From positions 186,001 through 250,000 of the forward strand of contig NC_057321.1 of the NCBI RefSeq assembly GCF_000687475.1: a stretch of DNA of 64,000 bases, given 5' to 3'. A program made the translations under genes and the position numbers. Each line of letters begins with the position of its first letter. Within the stretch, counting starts at the first letter, position 1. Origin of the DNA: Ustilaginoidea virens. Its lineage: Eukaryota; Ascomycota; Sordariomycetes; Hypocreales; Clavicipitaceae. The notes beneath the pieces are model-generated. The model ran no database searches and had not been told where the DNA came from. It saw nothing but the letters and a program-made list of their open reading frames with translations. Shown here piece by piece: positions 33,382 to 42,493 of the stretch.

Positions 33382-34272
33382 AGCGAATAGAGAACGATAA
33401 TTCCCTATAGAGGTAAAAACTAAAGAGTAGATCGCGGATTATACCCTAAACGCCTATAGAGTACTACTCTATTAAGGCTAGATTTAGCTCCCTTCGTTTG
33501 AGCCATTAATAATTACGGTAATCTAATAATGCTATAACTCCCCTACTATAGGGCACCCAGGGAAGAATATAACCTTCTAACTCTTACGATAGGATTACCA
33601 CTTCGATAGTATATCGTCTAAGATAGCTTAATTCGTTCGGAATTACTAATACCGCAGGGCATATAAAAGCCGCCAGTTACAATAGGGCCTACTCCAGCCC
33701 TTACCGATCCTAAATCGGTTTTAGTCTTAAATCTCTATTGATTTTATAACTAACCTCCTAGCCTATAACGCCTCCAACCCGCGTTACCTTATAGTTATTA
33801 CCGACTGCCTATCTAAGTACATTCAGCTTAAGGCAATACACTTAATACGAGCGGAAGATTGCATAGAATGGTTTCTTAACTACTAGTAGTAGCACTATAG
33901 GTTCCCCGCCTAGATTATTAGCGATAGAGGTTCGGATTAGGTAGGCTAATTCTAGACTACGATATATAAGGCTATCGGGACCGAATAATTTTTCTCGACT
34001 GTATACTACCTATAGACTAATAGTAGTATGGAGCATATAAACCAGGAGGTCTAGGCTATCTTACGCATTAAAATAGCATTCGATTAGTACGACTAGCCCT
34101 AATATCTCGCGACTTACTAATATGCTCTAAATAACCGGACTTCCTTAATTACTAGATATAGTCCGAACCGTCTCTTAAATAGCTTCGACTCTCTTATTAT
34201 AGCACCTCCCCTTAAAATTATACTAAGTTTAATAACCCCTAAGGGGCGAGTAGCACGCTTCTTAGCTATAAT
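33382..34272 (+). pseudogene. Gyp-1 integrase fragment
   Basis: In the plus-strand frame through about 33770-34060 the translation shows YLIVITDCLSKYIQLKAIH (first catalytic Asp), then PAQIISDRGSD (second Asp in the SDRG motif) and QTNSSMEHINQEVQ (the Glu of the conserved QTDGQTERVNQ-type motif). This is the Ty3/gypsy integrase core. Several TAG codons in a row (near 33885-33893) and others at former Gln or Trp break it. It continues at 40160 on the other side of CopB-2. Confidence 0.85.
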
Positions 34273-34763
34273 TGTTGAGCAGGCCAGGTCCCAGTGCGTA
34301 GGGTGCGCGCGTGATACTACTGTATCGGTGACTATCACAGTATCACCTATCAGAGGTATTGATCGTCCCTGAAGTGAATATATTGTGAAGTGTCTATCTA
34401 AGAAAGAAGAAAGCAAGAAAAGACTAAGGGCGGCGATATGCCCTATATGCTATGTGTGCCGGGCACGCAATGACTACGTATGCCTGTGTGCCATAGCCAC
34501 ATATGCCGCGTCATTATCAGGTGCACTGACTAAGTGACTGACTGACTGACTACGTATGCATATGTGCTATAGCCACATCCGCCGCGTCACTATTAGGTAT
34601 ACTGACTAAGTGACTAACTAACTAACCGACTGACTAACTAACCAACTAACTGAGTGACCGACTGACTAAGTAACTGACTGACTAAGTGATGACTGAGTGA
34701 CTGAGTGACTGAGTGACTGAGTGACTGAGTAACTGAGTGACTAAGTGACCGACGATTCCGACA
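34273..34763 (-). repeat. CopB-2 3' LTR (491 bp)
   Basis: Plus text TGTTGAGCAGG to GATTCCGACA. Longer than the CopB-1 LTR because of a larger GACT/AACT/GAGT tetranucleotide array (about 34600-34750). The purine tract and hairpin follow at 34764-34805. Confidence 0.94.
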
Positions 34764-35033
34764 CTGGCAGTCTCTCTTTTTATAATAACAAAACGACGGA
34801 ATCGCTCGGTTATAAGGCAAATACATAGAAATGCAAGTGTGGCTAGGTCTAGGAAGGTTGTGCTTCCGACCGGTATTATACCCCGATTGGGTTTGGCTAA
34901 GATGTTGAATATCGTAGCCATTATGCCAAAAGAAATAATAGGAATTGCGTAGCATAATAGAATATAAGAAAACAAACTCACTTACCTGCCGTAAATAACG
35001 GCGCCAATAATACCAGATATTATCCAGCTACAC
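34764..35033 (-). other. CopB-2 3' UTR with polypurine tract
   Basis: Non-coding sequence after pol. On the minus strand a purine tract (AAAAAGAGAGACTGCCAG) abuts the LTR, framed by ATTCCG/CGGAAT arms. The equivalent region of CopB-1 is 15061-15330. No gene. Confidence 0.65.
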
Positions 35034-38000
35034 TCATCTACTTGCTGACCTTTTAACCCATCCTTCTACACGAATAGTAGCCTTATTGTGGTCGACAAAA
35101 GTCTCGAGGGCCTTATTTGGTATTCCTTTAGTCATAGCATCGGCAAGGTTATCATTTCCGTTAATCCAACGGATCTCATAAATCTCTCGATGCTCATATG
35201 ACTGTCTTAAGGCCATGATATCTATTATTAGTCTCTTTTCTTTTGTGGTACCTAGCTTAACTAGGCATTCGTATAGTGAAAAAGAATCTGTGCACACAAC
35301 CGTAGGAATTCTTGGTAATCCTAGCTTTGTGGTAATTATATTTAACGTCATGCCTATTGCATATGCAATGTCGACTCCTTGTACCATACTATATAACTCA
35401 GAGGCAAGTGCACTGCATGTCACACGCTTGCTTTTGGTAGAGCTATATGTTATGATATTACTAGTTAACGTAAAGGCGTTTTCCATAGGGTTATCTTTTT
35501 CGTTGCCAATAATAACAATATATCCTATCTGGGAGCTTAAATCTTTATTGTTGGCAAATGATCCATCCACAAATACAAAGATTTTAGCTGTAGTAAGGTC
35601 GAGGTTGATATATTGTAAGCCGCGGTCCTGATTATCTAGCTGCCATTTAAGGCGTTTATTTAATCTAGCAATATCATCAGAATCAGGCTGTTGTTGTTGT
35701 GCTGCAACGGATAGGTCATAAGATGCTTCGGGTTGGCAAACAGTTGCAATATAGGCGCCACAGGCACGTTGTTCGACATAGGTTTGTTGTGCCGTAGGCG
35801 TGTTTTTGTCGATAAGGGCGATATTTTTACTCTGGCCTTTCTGGCATAGTGTCATACCATTATCGGCATCAATAGTTAACTTGCAACCGTTAAATAATAG
35901 GGGCGTTGTAGGTGATAATTTTGTCTTAGGCTTTGCTTTAAATCCTGCCTTAGTGAGCTCTATATCTTCGCGGTCGAAAAAGGATATATTACTAAGGCCA
36001 AGTGTATCATCTGTTTGCATTCCTATTATACCAAAAGGTGTGGTATTATTAGTGGTATCATTCGTAGTATTATTTGCGGTATTATTTGCAGTATTATTTG
36101 TGGTATTATTATTATCGTTACTATCGTCAGATATTAATAAACAAGGATCGTATGTGGATGTAGTCATATTTAATTTATCGCGATGGTGCCGAAAGTAAGT
36201 TGCCCACCAATGTGTGCCTGCCTCAGCTATACCATATAGTGGCTTTACCACTTCCATAATGGTATTATCGGGATATTGGTGAGCTATTTGCTTAGGTAAC
36301 TTCGCAATAATTGACCGGTTAAGATTAGTAGATGACTGCACATAGGCCTGTGTGATATCTCTTATCCATAAGAATAAGCCGTGGGACCGGTATAATGATG
36401 GGGCTATAGATATTAATAAACGTTGACTTGCCCGTTGAATCGTGGGCGATTGGGTTAATATTAATTGCTTTTCATCATCACTGTAGCCTTGTATTACAAG
36501 CCGTGATTTTTCGTATGGCGTTGCAGTGCCCTTGCCTTTAATTTCCCTTACCATCCTAGAATTAAATAAGCGTTGGTTACCGTGCTTGCTATTATCATAG
36601 GTGGTAAACCGGAATATATCGCGGGCCTGTAACGCTTCTATTTCGGCTTGGTCAGATTGTTCGAATGGGTTTCCAGGCGTTATAATTTTTCCTTGTTGGC
36701 GTAATTCACTCGCAAGTTGTAAGTCGGCTTTTTCTTTTGCAGTCAAAAAGGCAGTATTAATTATACCATTAGAATTAACGGTATTAATAAAAGCTTCTTC
36801 TTGGTCCTCATTAACTATAACGTTAAATAAGGCAGCTGCAGCGGGTATTCTGACTTCTAGCCTGCTAGGACGGGCCGGACGTAGCCTGCTAGGACGGGCC
36901 GGGGTATTTATTATATCGGGACGGGCCGGGGTATTTATACTGTCGTGACGGGCCGGGGTATTTATACTGTTGGGACGGGCCGGGGCCTCGGTAGGTACGA
37001 TTTCTATAGGGTCCTTATCTAGGTCATAAATATAAGGCTTAACAACTGTTGATCGAAATTTAGTTGGTCCGTAAGGCATTTGCACAATACAAGTCTCATC
37101 GTTAAAGCTTATTAGCTTATATGGGCCGTGCCAGCCACCTTTCTCTCGCCATACCCGTACGTCTGACTGTAGTGGTAATTGGTGAATAGGCCAGGTATTA
37201 GGTCCGTTACGGGTAGCGAGAGCATCATTAACTTGCCGCTTTGCAAGGCATTTTCTAGCTGCATCAGTGGCTTTCCGTAATATCTCGGCACGTTGTGATA
37301 TTGATAGGCTTGGTGGTGAGTCATCTGTAAGCCTAGGATACGTTCCAAAAACTAATAACGTAGGTACTAAGCCGTCTGGTCCAGCGGAATCATTGACGGC
37401 TTTAACAGCGAGCTGTAATTTTTGTTCCTTTGTTATGATATCGCCTATTTCGCTATTAATAATAGTATAGGCGCGTCGTAATGGAGCGTGGTATCTTTCT
37501 ACTTTGCCAATACTATGGTGGGCCTCAACGGGAACTTCGTCAATATTTATAGCTAATAACCGTGCATTATGACGGAATTCAGCGGATGCAAAATTCTTTC
37601 CAGCATCATGCACTATCCAGTCAGGCGGTCCAAGGTAGGTATCTATCCAGCATTCTTTAAGGGTATTCCAGATATCTCGGGCCTTCTGCCTTTGTGGGTC
37701 GAGAAATCTAGCTGCTTGGAAGCTGGTTGCGGTATCTACTATATGTAATACGGGCTGGTTATCTATTTGCATAATATCGACTATAATTTCGTAATTAAAT
37801 TGGTAGTCGTCCCTAAGTGTAAATTTAAATCGGGTAGGTGCCTTTGCATTTAGCTGGCATTGGTGGCACATTTGTGTGATGCGTTCGATTATATTGCGGT
37901 CTATATCATCATGGCCAGCCCTATGCAGCACTTTTGCAAGCCTATTTATAGAAGGGTGCCCAAAACGTTGGTGTAATTGTCGGATTTCACTGGCGGAAAG

Positions 38001-38690
38001 ATGGAAGGCTGTTGTTTCTGGTATAAAATCCGGCTTGGATGGGTGCCCTGTTGTAATAGGTGGGTTATCTGTTATAGCCGGGTTATCTGTTATATTTGGC
38101 GGCTTTTGTGGGTGGCCGTGATACCAAGAGTCGTCAAATCTAGCATTTGTTGTGCTTTGACTAATACCGGTAGCCTGCCTAGTGACGCTGGAAACGGTAA
38201 TACAGGGGTTATTACTGTCGTGATTATTAGTATTAGATTGGTGCCTATATGCTTCTTGATCTGCCTTATTAGGGCTCTCTGTGGATGGCAGTACATCATC
38301 TAGGTCAATTATTCGGCCTCTTATTGGTATAGGCCGGCCTTGTGAGCCTCGAAAAAATCCGCCTCTACTAGGGGTATATGCCCTAGGATAATGTAAATAA
38401 TCGGGTCGGGCCGGTTGATGGGCCGGTTGATGAGCTGGTTGTTGCGGACTATATTCCTCGCTATTATCTTCGTCATGTAAATGGTCCTTGCTTATTAAAT
38501 TATGAGAGCTTTCTCCTATCTCAATTTGTGGTTTTGATGTTAATGGGGGGATAATTTCCGTTTGCTGTAATTGAGCGCTGGGTGTATTAAAATCCCTATT
38601 CGAAGAAGGGGCTTGTGACGGTCTTTCTGGTAAAGGTATAACTGTTGCTTGTAATATAGTTCGTCCAGGTGTATTTTGCAGTATTTGCAA
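35034..38690 (-). CDS. CopB-2 intact gag(N)-integrase-RT-RNase H frame (1218 aa)
   Basis: The longest open frame in the window. From the first Met after the last gag stop: a gag-derived Pro/Ser/Asn-rich linker with AHQPAHQPAR repeats (aa about 1-210), integrase zinc-binding HxFGHPS...CHQCQ (about 240-290), core DIMQID / HDAGKNF / VERYH (D,D,E; about 305-415), SINTPARHD repeats (about 585-640), RT with QSPTIQRASQRLL, IRDITQAYVQ and GMQTDDTLG (about 740-930), and RNase H with VFVDGSFANNKDLSSQ, CTDSFSLYECLVK and WINGNDNLADAMTKG (to the end). At aa about 215 the linker joins FIPETTAFHLS directly, skipping the gag core, zinc knuckle and protease of CopB-1. The true gag start is ATG 39182, in the same frame, but three nonsense codons intervene. 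The protein could retain enzymatic domains, but expression is unproven. Confidence 0.88.
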   Translation of the reverse strand: MQILQNTPGRTILQATVIPLPERPSQAPSSNRDFNTPSAQLQQTEIIPPLTSKPQIEIGESSHNLISKDHLHDEDNSEEYSPQQPAHQPAHQPARPDYLHYPRAYTPSRGGFFRGSQGRPIPIRGRIIDLDDVLPSTESPNKADQEAYRHQSNTNNHDSNNPCITVSSVTRQATGISQSTTNARFDDSWYHGHPQKPPNITDNPAITDNPPITTGHPSKPDFIPETTAFHLSASEIRQLHQRFGHPSINRLAKVLHRAGHDDIDRNIIERITQMCHQCQLNAKAPTRFKFTLRDDYQFNYEIIVDIMQIDNQPVLHIVDTATSFQAARFLDPQRQKARDIWNTLKECWIDTYLGPPDWIVHDAGKNFASAEFRHNARLLAINIDEVPVEAHHSIGKVERYHAPLRRAYTIINSEIGDIITKEQKLQLAVKAVNDSAGPDGLVPTLLVFGTYPRLTDDSPPSLSISQRAEILRKATDAARKCLAKRQVNDALATRNGPNTWPIHQLPLQSDVRVWREKGGWHGPYKLISFNDETCIVQMPYGPTKFRSTVVKPYIYDLDKDPIEIVPTEAPARPNSINTPARHDSINTPARPDIINTPARPSRLRPARPSRLEVRIPAAAALFNVIVNEDQEEAFINTVNSNGIINTAFLTAKEKADLQLASELRQQGKIITPGNPFEQSDQAEIEALQARDIFRFTTYDNSKHGNQRLFNSRMVREIKGKGTATPYEKSRLVIQGYSDDEKQLILTQSPTIQRASQRLLISIAPSLYRSHGLFLWIRDITQAYVQSSTNLNRSIIAKLPKQIAHQYPDNTIMEVVKPLYGIAEAGTHWWATYFRHHRDKLNMTTSTYDPCLLISDDSNDNNNTTNNTANNTANNTTNDTTNNTTPFGIIGMQTDDTLGLSNISFFDREDIELTKAGFKAKPKTKLSPTTPLLFNGCKLTIDADNGMTLCQKGQSKNIALIDKNTPTAQQTYVEQRACGAYIATVCQPEASYDLSVAAQQQQPDSDDIARLNKRLKWQLDNQDRGLQYINLDLTTAKIFVFVDGSFANNKDLSSQIGYIVIIGNEKDNPMENAFTLTSNIITYSSTKSKRVTCSALASELYSMVQGVDIAYAIGMTLNIITTKLGLPRIPTVVCTDSFSLYECLVKLGTTKEKRLIIDIMALRQSYEHREIYEIRWINGNDNLADAMTKGIPNKALETFVDHNKATIRVEGWVKRSASR
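36047..36122 (-). repeat. Asn/Thr-rich hypervariable insertion in RT
   Basis: About 25 codons of N, T, D and A between the palm (YDPCLLISDDS) and PFGIIGMQTDDTL. The insert is shorter in CopB-1 and CopA1-b and different in CopA1-c and CopA2-d. It sits some ten residues before the catalytic TDD. Confidence 0.75.
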
Positions 38691-39182
38691 TTCTCGCGTA
38701 GTATTACCAATTGGTATGGATACTTCCCTATGTGGATTTAATCGCGATACAAACCTTTTGCGTTATAGCTGCCGGCTTATTTCCTCTTGTGGCTATGTAG
38801 GATTTTCCGGTTGTTGTAGGAAGTTAATTAAAGATGGTATAACTGCTGAGCCTGATCGTCCTGTATATACGCCATGCTCACGTAGAACTATACGGAATTC
38901 CCGTAGTAGCTCCTTATTAATGCGTTTAAATAAAACTTCATCCCACTCGCTAAAGTCATCGCAAAATATATCCCATAAATCGTCATCCATATCTTCGCCT
39001 ATATCGTAAGCGTTATAGCGGTATATTAGCCGATTATATAGGTCGGTATCGGTTGCATTTTGTGGATCAATATGTTCATTTGCATCAATCTAATTCTTAT
39101 CAACAAACTTAGCATATTTTTGCAGTGGCTCGGGCAGTAATAAAGATGGTGGTGTAGGTGATGATGGTCGTGATGAATCCAT
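38691..39182 (-). pseudogene. CopB-2 gag N-terminal region with three nonsense codons
   Basis: The frame from ATG 39180-39182 (MDSSRPSSP...) is continuous with the 1218-codon frame (492 bp upstream, divisible by three) but has stops at codons 31, 130 and 140: TAG at 39090-39092, TAG at 38793-38795 and TAA at 38763-38765. In CopB-1 these are Trp, Trp and Gln, so all are RIP-type transitions. The region matches CopB-1 gag at 29748-30317. It is the N-terminal domain of the capsid precursor. Confidence 0.88.
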
Positions 39183-39663
39183 AGTGCTTAAAGGTAAGAA
39201 AGAGAGAAAAAAATGTAAATATAAGAGGTTGCAAAGTGTATAATTTAGTGGCTAAATGGTATCATCAAAAATCGTGATATATAGCCTTTTTGCAGAGTGT
39301 GTGATTTGGTCGCTAAATGGTATTACCAAAGGTCGTAATATATAGCGTTTTTGCAGAGTGTAAATTGGTCGCTAAATGGTATTATCAAAGGTCGTAATAT
39401 ATAGCGTTTTTGCAGAGTGTAACTTGGTGGCTAATTGGTATCGTCAAAGCGTGATATATAACCTTTTTGCAGAGTGTAATTTGGTTGCTAATTGGTATCG
39501 TCAAAGCGTGATATTTAGCAGTATAAAAAAAAACCTCGTAATGGACGAGAGGAGAGAAGGTTAACGTGCGTAATTTATCTCTCAGATTAGCACGATCTCG
39601 CCGAGATCGTCTCTTCTAGACAAATCTCTAGCTGATCTATATTACTACTGTAACACTGATCAG
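39183..39663 (-). other. CopB-2 5' leader with five tandem units
   Basis: Non-coding leader. Five units of about 60 bp (39229-39520), one fewer than CopB-1, then a CGATCTC-GGC-GAGATCG hairpin near 39594-39610. The junction palindrome AACACTGATCAGTGTT occupies 39652-39667 and includes the last LTR bases. No gene. Confidence 0.7.
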
Positions 39664-40154
39664 TGTTGAGCAGGCCAGGTCCCAGTGCGTAGGGTGCGCG
39701 CGTGATACTACTGTATCGGTGACTATCACAGTATCACCTATTAGAGGTATTGATCGTCCCTGAAGTGAATATATTGTGAAGTGTCTATCTAAGAAAGAAG
39801 AAAGCAAGAAAAGACTAAGGGCGGCGATATGCCCTATATGCTATGTGTGCCGGGCACGCAATGACTACGTATGCCTGTGTGCCATAGCCACATATGCCGC
39901 GTCATTATCAGGTGCACTGACTAAGTGACTGACTGACTGACTACGTATGCATATGTGCTATAGCCACATCCGCCGCGTCACTATCAGGTATACTGACTAA
40001 GTGACTAACTAACTAACCGACTGACTAACTAACCAACTAACTGAGTGACCGACTGACTAAGTAACTGACTGACTAAGTGATGACTGAGTGACTGAGTGAC
40101 TGAGTGACTGAGTGACTGAGTAACTGAGTAACTAAGTGACCGACGATTCCGACA
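39664..40154 (-). repeat. CopB-2 5' LTR (491 bp)
   Basis: Plus text TGTTGAGCAGG to GATTCCGACA, followed by the TSD ATAAT. Three transitions relative to 34273-34763. Confidence 0.94.
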
Positions 40155-40159
40155 ATAAT

Positions 40160-40775
40160 ATAGGAGGGGGGCGAACTCGCCTAGGCCGCTATTGCCTTTA
40201 CTTAATAGCAGCAGTAAGATGCGACGAACTATTCCTAATGCCTAGCAGAATACTACTAAGTTAGGGACCGAGTTTAGCTAAGCCTACGGAATATTAAGAC
40301 TAACCGGCCTTATAAAAAGCTCGACTAGGTATCTACTAAATATACTATTATAGCCGTTCCATCCCCACTTAATGTCCGACTCGATATCCCTAATAGTATC
40401 TACCCAGTCTTTTATATTAACCTTATAGAATATACCGCTTCTAACCCGCTGCTAAGCCAAGTACTTATAGATATTAGGCCCGGCCCCCTACTAGTCCTAC
40501 TAAAGGACTCTAATACCCCGTACGAAGAATTCAAGGTTAAAGAGATACTAGCTACTAAAAACACTCGGGGTCGTAGCGGCAAACGTAATATACTAGTGAA
40601 ATAGAAGGGATATAATTCGCCAACTTAAGAACCGCTAGAAAACTTCAAGGATACTATAGCGCAGGAGGCATTTAAGGTTAAATAGGGGGATATTCGGATA
40701 TATAATAGGCCCGGTCGAACCCTATAGTAACCCTAATATAGAAATAGATGAAATTTTTCCCGGAGAAGGGGGGTA
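40160..40775 (+). pseudogene. Gyp-1 integrase C-terminus and chromodomain
   Basis: Plus-strand translation around 40500-40680 gives YEEFKVKEILATKNTRG, SGKRNILVK-stop-KGYNSPT-stop-EPLENFKDTI, a chromodomain in which the two conserved Trp codons of WKGY and TWEP are TAG and TAA. Chromodomains at the integrase C-terminus define chromoviruses and are thought to steer insertion to heterochromatin. The Trp-to-stop pattern is typical RIP. The sequence then runs through a short purine-rich stretch (40759-40773) to the LTR. Confidence 0.87.
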
Positions 40776-41027
40776 TATTACGGACTCAGGCTATACCTAT
40801 ATTATAGATTAACTAGGGCTCGGGCTGCGCCCGTGCCTAGTCTAGGACGGATGATATAAGGTAGACGCGCAGGCCTATAGGGCAACGTTAGGGCTCTAGC
40901 CCGCGCCATACGGATGTATATAGATTGCAGAAGGGACCCGATTCGGGCTCTTCTCCCTTCCTCTTTAGTTTTATCAATATATCCGATTGACGCCTATTCG
41001 CAGTCGCCCTAGGGCTAGTCCGTTACA
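40776..41027 (+). repeat. Gyp-1 3' LTR (252 bp)
   Basis: Starts TATTACGGACTC (TG altered to TA) and ends TAGTCCGTTACA. Terminal inverted ends TGTTACGGAC/GTCCGTTACA. Contains GGGCTCGGGCTGCGCCCG. Same family as 32493-32734 and 47096-54677. Confidence 0.87.
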
Positions 41028-41032
41028 GATAG

Positions 41033-41749
41033 GGCTTTTATCTATAGGGGTATCCATAGGGATAAAAGAAAGAAAAGAAGGGGTTAGTTAGTAAGATAAC
41101 CGTTTAATAGAATAGGTTATTTACCTCTTATAGTTAGTAGGTAACTGTTTAACGGAATGGGTCAGCCGCCTCCTAGCTACTAAAGGTATCTTTAAAGATC
41201 GTGATAGTTAGTATATTTTCTTCTTTCGTAATAGACAAAGGTAGAAGAGGTCTATATCGTTCTTCTTATTAGTTAGTAGTATAACCATTCAATGGAATGG
41301 GTTATCTGCCTTCCTGATTAGTATGATTTGCAATAGAAATCGTCTCTTCGAGAGTAATCTTACTAATCTATGATGCACCGTCTTTACGGGATATAATCCT
41401 ATGAGTGGTGATATTACCACCACTGATCAGTGTTGATATAAACTCGGGGTACCCAGTTGTACGTAGGGTCGCGCGCATGGTATTATATACCGTAAGGTCA
41501 CCGGTCAAAGGTATGATTACTTCTTTGATTATAACTGACTATCTAAGAGGAAAGAAAGGAAGCAAAAGAGTAATTACACGATATAGCCTTTTTATGCGTG
41601 CCGTAGTTACGTGCATCGGCGCGGTCGGGCCGGGCTGCCCGCGTGCCCTACCGGGCACAGGGGTAAAGGGGCAAAAGGGGCCACATCGTATGCGCGGCAC
41701 ATCCGTCGCAATATGCCCAATTGGGCACCTTGCGACAGCGATTCCGATA
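41033..41749 (-). mobile_element. CopA2-a: 5' leader and 5' LTR only
   Basis: Minus-orientation CopA2 fragment: leader 41033-41430 and LTR 41431-41749. The inner end is cut by Gyp-1. The outer flank (GAGAG, 41750-41754) is in the leader of another CopA2 copy. The leader contains three hairpins (41095-41120, 41142-41165, 41279-41305) of the CCGTTxAACGG type with paired flanks. No gene. Confidence 0.78.
41431..41749 (-). repeat. CopA2-a 5' LTR (319 bp)
   Basis: Plus text TGTTGATATAAACTCGG to GATTCCGATA, A2 subtype. The palindrome CACTGATCAGTG at 41421-41432 spans the junction. Confidence 0.88.
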
Positions 41750-42493
41750 GAGAGAAGGGGGGGTTATTATAAGGGGGCTTTTATCCGTAGGGGTAAAAGA
41801 AAGAAAGAAGGGGTTAGTTAGCAAGATAACCGTTCAACGGAATAGGTTATTTGCCTCCTATAGTTAGTAGGTGACCGTTTAACGGAATAGGTCAGCCGCC
41901 TCCTAGCTATTAAGGGTATCATTAAAGATCGTAATAATTAGCGTGTTTTCTTCCTTTGTGATAGACGAAGGTGGAAGAGGTCTATATCGTTCTTCTAATT
42001 AGTTAGCAGTATAACCGTTTAACGGAATAGGTTATCTGCCTTCCTAATTAGCACGATTTGCAATAGAAATTGTATCTTCGAGAGTAATCTTGCTGATCTG
42101 TGATGCACTGTCTTTACGGGATGTAATTATCGTGTGAGTGGTGATATTACCACTACTGATCAGTGTTAATATAAACTCGGGGTACCTAGTTATACGTAGG
42201 GTCGCGCGCGTGGTATCATATACCGTAAGGTCACTAAGTAAAGGATTTATTGACTTTACTAATGACTATCTATTAAAAGAGGAAAAAGGAGGCAAAAGGG
42301 AGGAATTATACGATGTAGCCTCTTTTGTGCGCGTGCCGTAGTTACGTGCATCGGCGCGGTCGGGCCGGGCTGCCCGCGTGCCCTACCGGGCACAGGGGCA
42401 CAGGGGCAAAAGTGGCCACATCGTGCGCAGCGGCTGCGCGGCATATCCGTCGCAATGTGCCCAATTGGGCACCTTGCGACAGCGATTCCGATA
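41750..42493 (-). mobile_element. CopA2-b: 5' leader and 5' LTR only
   Basis: A second minus-orientation CopA2 end: leader 41750-42163, which reaches a G-run equivalent to the poly-C tract near gag, and LTR 42164-42493. CopA2-a appears to be inserted into its leader. Hairpins at 41825-41850, 41870-41893 and 42009-42035 match those of CopA2-a. Its outer flank is gypsy RT sequence (Gyp-2). Nested insertion is favoured over tandem duplication because the two LTRs differ in length and sequence. Confidence 0.75.
42164..42493 (-). repeat. CopA2-b 5' LTR (330 bp)
   Basis: Plus text TGTTAATATAAACTCGG to GATTCCGATA. More divergent than CopA2-a, with an inserted ACAGGGGC-like unit near 42400. Confidence 0.87.

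Larger units (their letters stand above)
34273..40154 (-). mobile_element. CopB-2: young, internally deleted Ty1/copia element
   Basis: 5882 bp, minus strand, 491-bp LTRs, TSD ATAAT (34268-34272 and 40155-40159), inserted in Gyp-1. The two LTRs differ at only three sites, all C/T or G/A. It carries an uninterrupted 1218-codon pol frame but lacks the gag core, zinc knuckle and protease present in CopB-1. Likely non-autonomous and recently mobile in trans. Confidence 0.95.
33382..41027 (+). mobile_element. Gyp-1: Ty3/gypsy chromovirus, 3' part
   Basis: Plus-strand gypsy element cut on the left by CopA1-b and in the middle by CopB-2 (34273-40154, TSD ATAAT). Visible parts are the integrase, a C-terminal chromodomain and a 252-bp 3' LTR. 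The base following the LTR starts a likely TSD, GATAG (41028-41032), in CopA2-a leader sequence. Very RIP-degraded; an old insertion. Confidence 0.82.
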
